A DNA stretch of 64,000 nt from Clostridia bacterium (GTDB lineage Bacteria; Bacillota; Clostridia; Lachnospirales; Lachnospiraceae): NCBI GenBank assembly GCA_009929525.1, contig SAAH01000008.1:1-64000 (forward strand). Direction: 5' to 3'. The translations under genes and the position numbers were made by a program. Positions 58,849 through 64,000 of the stretch are shown one piece after another (position 1 is the stretch's first letter; each line of letters opens with the position of its first letter). Under the pieces are notes generated by a model that worked only from the letters and a program-made list of their open reading frames with translations, was not told where the DNA came from and did not search any database.

Positions 58849-59580
58849 CTAGTTTTTTTCATGTTTCACTGGCCAGCCACTGATATTCCCATTCAAAATA
58901 GCAGCAAACATTCGGTCTTTGGCACCTGGATGTTCCAGATTAAGCTGTCTTACCAGATTTTTAGCATATTCACGCTTGGTATAGCCGTCGACTGGGCACG
59001 GACTTTTCTCGACAGGAAGGTTATATCTATTCATGAATCCTTTTACATCAGCCTCGCTGACATACATAAGCGGACGAATCAAGGTAAGATCCATACGATC
59101 GAGGTATGTTTTAGGTGAGAAGGAATGAAAACGTCCTTCAAAAATCAATGAGAGAAGCATGGTCTCAATAATATCATCTTTGTGATGTGCATAGGCAATC
59201 TTATTACAGCCAGATTTCTTGATTGCTTCATTAAGTGCACCTTTTCTCATCTTTGCACATAGGGAACAAGGATTGCTTTCTTTTCGTTCTTCAAATATAA
59301 TCTGGGCAATATCTGTCTTGACGATGGTATATGGGATGTCAAGATCTTTGCATAGCTGGCTGATACGAGACAGATCAAAACCAGGATGTCCGAGATCTAC
59401 AGTAATCGCTTCAAGCTCAAATGGATGGGGATAGAAGCGTTTTAGACCATGTAGGGCATATAATAGTGTAAGACTGTCTTTACCGCCGGAAATGCCAACC
59501 GCGATACGATCTCCATCCTGTATCATGTCATAATCATCAATAGCTCTTCGGGCAAAACTCATTAGTTGTTGTAATTTCAT
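58849..59580 (-). CDS. ttcA: TtcA-family tRNA 2-thiocytidine synthase-like protein
   Basis: A 243-residue PP-loop ATPase related to TtcA, which thiolates C32 in tRNA using an iron-sulfur cluster. It has the PP-loop GISGGKDSLTLLYAL near 29-43, the CSLCAKMRKG CxxC near 96, and a third Cys in EKSPCPVDG near 197. AAAGGAG precedes the minus-strand ATG and TATAAT (59612-59617 minus) is a likely -10. It is transcribed divergently from the AI-2E gene. A broader thiolation role within the family is possible. Confidence 0.87.
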   Translation of the reverse strand: MKLQQLMSFARRAIDDYDMIQDGDRIAVGISGGKDSLTLLYALHGLKRFYPHPFELEAITVDLGHPGFDLSRISQLCKDLDIPYTIVKTDIAQIIFEERKESNPCSLCAKMRKGALNEAIKKSGCNKIAYAHHKDDIIETMLLSLIFEGRFHSFSPKTYLDRMDLTLIRPLMYVSEADVKGFMNRYNLPVEKSPCPVDGYTKREYAKNLVRQLNLEHPGAKDRMFAAILNGNISGWPVKHEKN

Positions 59581-59678
59581 AGCGATTCTCCTTTAATCTT
59601 TCCAGATAAATATTATAGCCTAATAAGCTAAAAAAAGGAAGAAAGATTTGAAAAAAGTAATGCAAAGTTTTTTTAGTA

Positions 59679-59687
59679 TGCTATAAT
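59679..59687 (+). promoter_or_regulatory. Extended -10 promoter of the AI-2E transporter gene
   Basis: TGCTATAAT, an extended -10, about 45 bases upstream of the start; the -35 region is poor. Confidence 0.45.
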
Positions 59688-59729
59688 AAGTAACATGTCT
59701 ATATTTGATATTAATATATGGAGGCGATT

Positions 59730-61172
59730 ATGAAGTTTCGTTGGGAAAAGAAATATCTTCAGTGGGGTTTGACAGCTTTTTGTGTCATTTCAGCCAGTAT
59801 GTTGTTTTATTTTGGTATTTTTCATATGGATTCTCTGAAGCGGGGACTGGGGGTGGTTTACGCTATTTTAACGCCGATCATCTACGCAGGAGCAATTTCT
59901 TACATCTTATGGCCGATCATCCGTTTTTTAGAAAAGCGTGTAATCTATCGTATATGTGACAAACTTGAATGGAGACCAACAAAAAAAATCAAAAAAATAG
60001 TGAGAATGGTATGTGTAATAACCTCACTGCTTTTATTTTTCTTTATTATATATGGTTTACTTTCCATGTTGATACCTGAGATCATCAGCAGTATTACCAA
60101 TATTGTGGACAACTTCCCGAGATATATCAGTAATATTCAGGATTGGCTTTCGAATCTATTGAAGAATAATCCGGAGTTAGAGGAAAGCTCAAATATGTTT
60201 TTTGCAACATTTTCTACGAAGATTGAATCTTGGTTATCGGATGATTTTCTTCCGCAGATAAATAATATTGTTAAGAACTTTTCTACTGGATTTTTTGGGA
60301 TTTTGGTTTTCCTAAAGAATTTTCTTATAGGTGCGATGATATCTGTTTATCTGTTATATGGTAAAGAGACCTACGTTGCTCATGGAAAAAAAGCAATCTA
60401 CTGCATGTTTCGTCCAGAGATTACAAACAATATCATACGTGATCTTCAGTATGTAGACAAAACCTTTGGCGGATTTATCGTAGGGAAAATCTTGGATTCT
60501 ATCATTATTGGTATCTTGTGTTATATAGGAACAACACTTATGAATCTGCCATATGCACTTTTGGTAAGTGTTATCGTGGGAGTTACTAATGTGATTCCAT
60601 TCTTTGGTCCGTATATCGGAGCTGTTCCAAGTGCTTTTTTGATTCTGATGGTAAATCCTGTCCAGTGTATTTATTTTATAATTTTCATTCTCGTTTTACA
60701 GCAGTTTGATGGGAATTTCCTTGGTCCAAAGATTTTAGGTGGTTCAACTGGTTTATCAAGTTTTATGGTTATTGTTGCCATTCTTGTTGGCGGAGGATTA
60801 TTTGGGATTTTTGGTATGTTTGTAGGTGTACCTGTCTGTGCAGTTATATGTACTATTATAGGAAACATGATAAATAGAAGATTGGAAAAGAAAAATCTTC
60901 CTGTGAATGTGGAGGATTATCAAGATATTGATCATCTTGATGCGGAAACTTTTGAACCGGTCTATAATCCAGCAACCAGGACGAATACAAATAAAAATGC
61001 GTTCAGCAGCTACAGAAAGTCAAGAACAGTCATCCAGCACAGTTCAATGAATAAGGACGAAGACAACGACAATATCGTGCAGGTGGTTCATGAAGATAAA
61101 GCTTCAGAGGACAGTGACTTATCTGATACTGAATTAGTGAATACAGAAAATGAGGATGAAAAAGATATATGA
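59730..61172 (+). CDS. AI-2E family (UPF0118) transporter
   Basis: A 480-residue membrane protein of the AI-2 exporter/PerM superfamily. About eight helices (20-375) include the typical [25 protein letters not shown] and [20 protein letters not shown] segments. A 100-residue acidic, hydrophilic C-terminal tail follows, ending in DEKDI. Members export AI-2 or act as Na+/H+ antiporters; the substrate here is unknown. GGAGGCGATT lies before the ATG at 59730, so the track's 59718 is too early. Its stop overlaps dtd (ATGA). Confidence 0.87.
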   Translation: MKFRWEKKYLQWGLTAFCVISASMLFYFGIFHMDSLKRGLGVVYAILTPIIYAGAISYILWPIIRFLEKRVIYRICDKLEWRPTKKIKKIVRMVCVITSLLLFFFIIYGLLSMLIPEIISSITNIVDNFPRYISNIQDWLSNLLKNNPELEESSNMFFATFSTKIESWLSDDFLPQINNIVKNFSTGFFGILVFLKNFLIGAMISVYLLYGKETYVAHGKKAIYCMFRPEITNNIIRDLQYVDKTFGGFIVGKILDSIIIGILCYIGTTLMNLPYALLVSVIVGVTNVIPFFGPYIGAVPSAFLILMVNPVQCIYFIIFILVLQQFDGNFLGPKILGGSTGLSSFMVIVAILVGGGLFGIFGMFVGVPVCAVICTIIGNMINRRLEKKNLPVNVEDYQDIDHLDAETFEPVYNPATRTNTNKNAFSSYRKSRTVIQHSSMNKDEDNDNIVQVVHEDKASEDSDLSDTELVNTENEDEKDI

Positions 61173-61621
61173 AATTAGTTATACAAAGAGTAACTTCTGC
61201 ACAGGTAGAAGTTGAAGAAAAGATTGTTGGCAGGATTGGTAAAGGTTTTCTTGTTTTTATAGGTGTTGGTGCAGAAGATTCCCAAACGACTGCTGACAAG
61301 TTTCTCAAGAAAATGTTAGGACTTCGCATCTTCGAAGATGAAAACGGAAAAACAAATTTGAGCTTAAAGGATGTAGAGGGACAGCTTCTGATGATCTCAC
61401 AGTTTACGTTATATGCAAACTGCAGAAAAGGGAACAGACCAAGCTTTATAGAAGCTGGAGATCCGAAGATGGCTGAGAAGTTGTATCAATATATGATAAC
61501 GGAATGCAAGAAACAAATTGCTGTTGTGGAGGAAGGGATCTTTGGAGCTGATATGAAGGTATCGCTTACAAATGATGGACCTTTTACCATTATATTGGAT
61601 GAGAGAGCGATTCCAGAATAA
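61169..61621 (+). CDS. dtd: D-aminoacyl-tRNA deacylase
   Basis: Hydrolyses D-amino acids from mischarged tRNA (DTD family). The 150-residue protein has the N-terminal [15 protein letters not shown], the [17 protein letters not shown] motif near 77-93 and the C-terminal [12 protein letters not shown] cis-Pro signature. It overlaps the transporter gene by four bases and is followed by a 16-bp bidirectional terminator. Confidence 0.95.
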   Translation: MKLVIQRVTSAQVEVEEKIVGRIGKGFLVFIGVGAEDSQTTADKFLKKMLGLRIFEDENGKTNLSLKDVEGQLLMISQFTLYANCRKGNRPSFIEAGDPKMAEKLYQYMITECKKQIAVVEEGIFGADMKVSLTNDGPFTIILDERAIPE

Positions 61622-61630
61622 AAAGGCTGA

Positions 61631-61690
61631 TGATATTCCAACAGGAGTATAATAAATAAAGTGATCCTGTTGGAATATCATAACTTTTAA
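61631..61690. terminator. Bidirectional terminator between dtd and the recombinase gene
   Basis: TGATATTCCAACAGGA (61631-61646) and TCCTGTTGGAATATCA (61665-61680) form a perfect 16-bp stem between converging genes. Confidence 0.85.
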
Positions 61691-62742
61691 CTTTCTCTTA
61701 ATTTGACAGCAGATGCAGCCTGTCGTCGGCGTCCGTCGTCTATAGCAGCATAATGTTTTCTTGTTGTGTTGACATCTTTATGTCCAAGAACATCGGCAAC
61801 TAGATATATGTCACCTGTTTCCTGATAAAGAGCTGTACCATATGTACTTCGCAGTTTATGCGGAGTTATTTTTTTTGTTGTAGTTATCTCACGGGCATAT
61901 TTTTTTACCAGATTTTCTACAGCCTGAATACCCATACGGCGGCGCTGAGTAGAATAGAAGAGTGCATGTTCATGACCTGCTATAGGCGTAATATTTTCCC
62001 TAACAACAAGATATTTTTTTAAAGCTTGTTCTACCTCTTCACCAAAATATACGAACATTTCATTTCCACCTTTTCGTGTTACCTTGATTGCATTGTTTTT
62101 AAAATCAACATCCTCAACATCGAGGCCTACACATTCAGAAACGCGAACACCCGTTCCTAGCAGAAGAGTAATGAGCGCAAGGTCGCGTTCTTTTGTCTTT
62201 TCATAATATGCTTTCTTTTGTCCTGTTAGTTTATCACCACAATGTTCAACATAATCCAGAAGCATAGCTACTTCATCGGTGTCTAAACGAATGATCGCTT
62301 TTTCATGTATCTTTGGCATGTCGATAAGAACCGTTGGATTCGTTTTGATCATTTCATGCCGGAAGAAATATGCATAAAAGCTCCTTAAAGCCGAAATTTT
62401 GCGTTTTAAGCCACGTTCACCATTTGTCACATAAGAATCCTCTTCATCGTGATAAAGCTTCAAATATTCCATATATTCCTCGATATCAAGAGCCTGTACC
62501 TTGTCAAGGATATCAACAGAGAAATCAGAGGTACTATGATCGTGAAAAGAAGGATTCGACTGAATCAAAAACTGAAAGAAAATACGAATATCATATGCAT
62601 ATGATATTCGTGTCTTAGCCGTTGTAGTGGAATCTATAGCACGAAAATAATCTTTAGCAAACGAAGGAAGCGTATTAAGAACTTCACGGAGCTTTAATAT
62701 ATTTTGTGTGTCTGTTTGTTCACGATAGGTAATTCGATCCAT
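61687..62742 (-). CDS. Xer-type tyrosine recombinase (XerS/XerC-like)
   Basis: A 351-residue site-specific recombinase with an N-terminal core-binding domain (about 20-135, SAM-like) and catalytic residues R200 (LGTGVRVSECVGL), K224, H295-x-x-R298 (HKLRSTYG), H321 and Y331 (GHKDVNTTRKHYAA). Length and layout fit a single-protein dimer-resolution system such as XerS better than a phage integrase, and no phage genes are near. It sits beside a YneA-like gene and lexA. Chromosome-dimer resolution with FtsK is plausible; a dif site was not found here. Bases 62743-62954 upstream hold no gene and no clear promoter. Confidence 0.85.
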   Translation of the reverse strand: MDRITYREQTDTQNILKLREVLNTLPSFAKDYFRAIDSTTTAKTRISYAYDIRIFFQFLIQSNPSFHDHSTSDFSVDILDKVQALDIEEYMEYLKLYHDEEDSYVTNGERGLKRKISALRSFYAYFFRHEMIKTNPTVLIDMPKIHEKAIIRLDTDEVAMLLDYVEHCGDKLTGQKKAYYEKTKERDLALITLLLGTGVRVSECVGLDVEDVDFKNNAIKVTRKGGNEMFVYFGEEVEQALKKYLVVRENITPIAGHEHALFYSTQRRRMGIQAVENLVKKYAREITTTKKITPHKLRSTYGTALYQETGDIYLVADVLGHKDVNTTRKHYAAIDDGRRRQAASAVKLRES

Positions 62743-62954
62743 AATAAAAACCGCCTTTCAATATAGTATTTAACTGATAATGATAATATAGCATAAAGCA
62801 GGTTTATAAGTCAATCTATTTAATAAACTCGTGTTTGTCGTATAGATTGATCGCTCCTATATAGGATACTTCGCTGAGCTTATTTCATCATTTAACTTAT
62901 TTGATATTCTAGCCATTCTTATATAAACTGCTTAACTTGTTCTAAATATCCATA

Positions 62955-63015
62955 AGAAAATCAAACCAGCTATCTCACTTTTTATCTGAAAGTAAAATAA
63001 CTGGTTTGATTATTA
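62955..63015 (-). terminator. Terminator of the YneA-like gene
   Basis: AATCAAACCAG (62959-62969) and CTGGTTTGATT (63001-63011) form an 11-bp stem; read on the minus strand it is followed by TTTTCT. Confidence 0.75.
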
Positions 63016-63022
63016 AAAATAA

Positions 63023-63355
63023 CTATTTCAATTCATCTGAATAATAAGGTACACATATGGTAGTTCCGTATTGCAATTCGTCTGAATCCAAATGATTAAT
63101 GGATACCACTTCATCAATATAATCTCGGGCATCTGGATATTCTTCACTGATGTATTCTTTTGATATATCCCATAAAGTATCATCGCGATCTACGTATACG
63201 CTCGTATAATACTTATAACGTTCAGGTACATCTGCATGAGCATCCACTGGTGACACTTTCATGAAAATTATACTGATGATCACTGCAGAAAATAAAATAC
63301 TCATGATATAGTGCAATTTTAAATGTTTTTTTAATCGTCTTCTGTTCTTATTCAT
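63023..63355 (-). CDS. LysM protein, YneA-like cell-division suppressor
   Basis: A 110-residue protein with a basic N-terminus, a membrane anchor or signal (about 13-35, LHYIMSILFSAVIISIIFM) and a LysM peptidoglycan-binding domain (about 48-105, with DDTLWDISKEYI). It is divergent from lexA, the same layout as Bacillus yneA-lexA, where YneA blocks division during the SOS response. LexA boxes between the genes support that role. The minus-strand ATG at 63355 follows GGAGGGGCAGG; the track start is 18 bases earlier. Confidence 0.8.
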   Translation of the reverse strand: MNKNRRRLKKHLKLHYIMSILFSAVIISIIFMKVSPVDAHADVPERYKYYTSVYVDRDDTLWDISKEYISEEYPDARDYIDEVVSINHLDSDELQYGTTICVPYYSDELK

Positions 63356-63437
63356 TATTACCTGCCCCTCCATGTTTAAAAATAGAATTATTATATAGAA
63401 TTTCTTTTAATGTTACGACAAACAGAAAATTTGTTCG

Positions 63438-63451
63438 GGAACATGTGTTCT
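63438..63451. promoter_or_regulatory. LexA box 1 (near the YneA-like gene)
   Basis: GGAACATGTGTTCT contains the perfect palindrome GAACATGTGTTC and matches 12 of 14 of the Bacillus LexA box CGAACRNRYGTTYG. It lies 83 bases before the yneA-like start codon. Confidence 0.75.
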
Positions 63452-63476
63452 TTGCTTATGAACTCATTATAAATCA

Positions 63477-63490
63477 CGAACACATGTTTG
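63477..63490. promoter_or_regulatory. LexA box 2 (perfect consensus)
   Basis: CGAACACATGTTTG matches CGAACRNRYGTTYG at all 14 positions. Confidence 0.9.
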
Positions 63491-63513
63491 TCAATGAAAA
63501 ATAACAAAATTTT

Positions 63514-63527
63514 CGAACAAACTTTCG
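63514..63527. promoter_or_regulatory. LexA box 3
   Basis: CGAACAAACTTTCG matches 13 of 14 positions of the LexA box consensus. It lies just upstream of the lexA -35. Confidence 0.6.
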
Positions 63528-63537
63528 GAATATTTGT

Positions 63538-63566
63538 TTGCATTTTTATGATGTCTATGATATGAT
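63538..63566 (+). promoter_or_regulatory. lexA promoter
   Basis: TTGCAT and TATGAT separated by 17 bases; transcription would start near box 4. LexA box 3 lies just above the -35. The leader to the ATG is about 105 bases. Confidence 0.6.
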
Positions 63567-63575
63567 ATTTCAAAG

Positions 63576-63589
63576 AGAACGCATGTTTT
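63576..63589. promoter_or_regulatory. LexA box 4 (at the lexA transcription start)
   Basis: AGAACGCATGTTTT keeps the GAAC-N4-GTTT core and matches 12 of 14 consensus positions. It overlaps the predicted lexA start site, a typical autorepression position. Confidence 0.65.
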
Positions 63590-63677
63590 AGGATTTATAT
63601 GTTGCGTCAAGCACTGGAAATGCGAATCACAAAATAATAATTTAGAGTATAATAATTTGCCAGGGGAGGATTTGCAG

Positions 63678-64000
63678 ATGGCTTATGGAAAGATAAGTAA
63701 AAAACAACAGGAAATTTTGGATTATATTAAAAATGAGATTTTAAACAGAGGTTTTCCGCCGGCTGTACGCGAGATCTGTGAGGCTGTCAATCTGAAGTCA
63801 ACCTCTTCTGTCCATTCTCATCTTGAGACGCTGGAAAAGAATGGTTATATTCGCCGAGATCCAACGAAACCAAGAGCCATAGAGATAGTTGATGATAATT
63901 TTAATCTTGTTCGCAGGGAAATGGTCAATGTTCCGATTGTAGGGCGTGTTGCAGCTGGAGAACCTATACTTGCAATCGAGAATGTGGAGAACTACTTCCC
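63678..64000 (+). CDS. lexA: LexA repressor, N-terminal part (runs off the window)
   Basis: Transcriptional repressor of the SOS regulon, self-cleaving when RecA is activated. The visible 107 residues cover the winged-helix DNA-binding domain ([13 protein letters not shown], then [32 protein letters not shown]) and the start of the protease domain with the cleavage site VAAGEP (Ala93-Gly94). The catalytic Ser/Lys lie beyond the window end. GGGGAGGA precedes the ATG. It is absent from the ORF track because it has no stop in the window. Confidence 0.95.
   Translation, partial: MAYGKISKKQQEILDYIKNEILNRGFPPAVREICEAVNLKSTSSVHSHLETLEKNGYIRRDPTKPRAIEIVDDNFNLVRREMVNVPIVGRVAAGEPILAIENVENYF

Noticed and set aside
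61687-62742. Prophage or integrative-element integrase
   Set aside because: No phage, excision or conjugation genes, no attachment repeats, and the neighbours are conserved housekeeping and SOS genes.
62743-62954. dif site next to the recombinase
   Set aside because: No 28-31 bp palindrome resembling known Firmicute dif or difSL sites was found by eye.
1-64000. CRISPR arrays, rRNA operons, insertion sequences with transposase, defence systems
   Set aside because: No regularly spaced direct repeats, no rRNA-like stretches, and no transposase, restriction or toxin-antitoxin genes were seen.

Overview
The window looks like a chromosomal segment of a low-to-moderate GC, spore-forming, obligately fermentative Clostridia, most likely a gut Lachnospiraceae. 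Pointers are the sporulation pair YqfC/YqfD, an NfnAB-type ferredoxin:NADP oxidoreductase, a Gram-positive LexA/YneA-type SOS locus with Bacillus-type LexA boxes, endonuclease-type MutL beside MutS, and strong AGGAGG ribosome binding sites. Sixty protein genes are supported, 56 on the + strand. I see no rRNA, tRNA, CRISPR array, prophage or complete transposon. The species call is inference from gene content.

Layout. 1-9.9 kb: housekeeping genes (uppP, ftsK, a membrane zinc-ribbon protein, nfnA-nfnB, an AlkD-like protein, rlmH, an unusual rsmH). 9.9-20.8 kb: the most accessory-looking part, with a HAD nucleotidase, an unknown lipoprotein, an orphan sugar-binding lipoprotein, a GPH-family symporter, a YesM/YesN-type two-component system, an OFA-family transporter and a class III aminotransferase, separated by terminators and structured leaders. 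20.8-30.2 kb: a structured intergenic region, cysK-like, DUF2284, yqfC-yqfD-phoH-ybeY, DUF3048 lipoprotein, proB, DUF896, 5-formyl-THF cyclo-ligase and an M14 peptidase. 30.3-41.6 kb: miaB-mutS-mutL-miaA, a methionine gamma-lyase-like gene and two FAD oxidoreductases. 41.7-51.5 kb: the cell-shape and division cluster radC-mreBCD-pbp2-minD-minE-rodA-mgsA-dacA. 51.5-58.7 kb: a small P-loop protein, DUF378, an orphan HlyD-like protein, yggS-sepF, aroB, lspA, an RluD-family gene and a cytidylate kinase-like gene. 58.8-64 kb: ttcA, an AI-2E family transporter, dtd, a Xer-type recombinase, and a divergent YneA-like/lexA SOS pair; lexA runs off the window.

How the genes work together. The mre/pbp2/rodA/min/sepF/dacA genes form an elongation and septum-placement toolkit, with lspA and uppP supporting envelope biogenesis. 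MiaB/MiaA modify the same tRNA base and flank the mismatch-repair pair. The 10.7-20.8 kb block reads as a nutrient sensing and uptake module in which an extracytoplasmic binding protein may feed the YesM-type kinase.

Most interesting observations: (i) a possible three-component sugar-sensing module with a palindromic promoter and cloverleaf-like leader; (ii) a roughly 240-nt structured region at 20.8-21.0 kb with mutually exclusive stems; (iii) a dispersed 62-nt hairpin repeat with one inverted copy and a third partial copy; (iv) a MreB with altered nucleotide-site residues; (v) loss of minC from an otherwise conserved min locus; (vi) a methylglyoxal synthase with Glu in place of two conserved Asp; (vii) in-frame tandem repeats inside mutL; and (viii) four LexA-box-like sites between the yneA-like gene and lexA.
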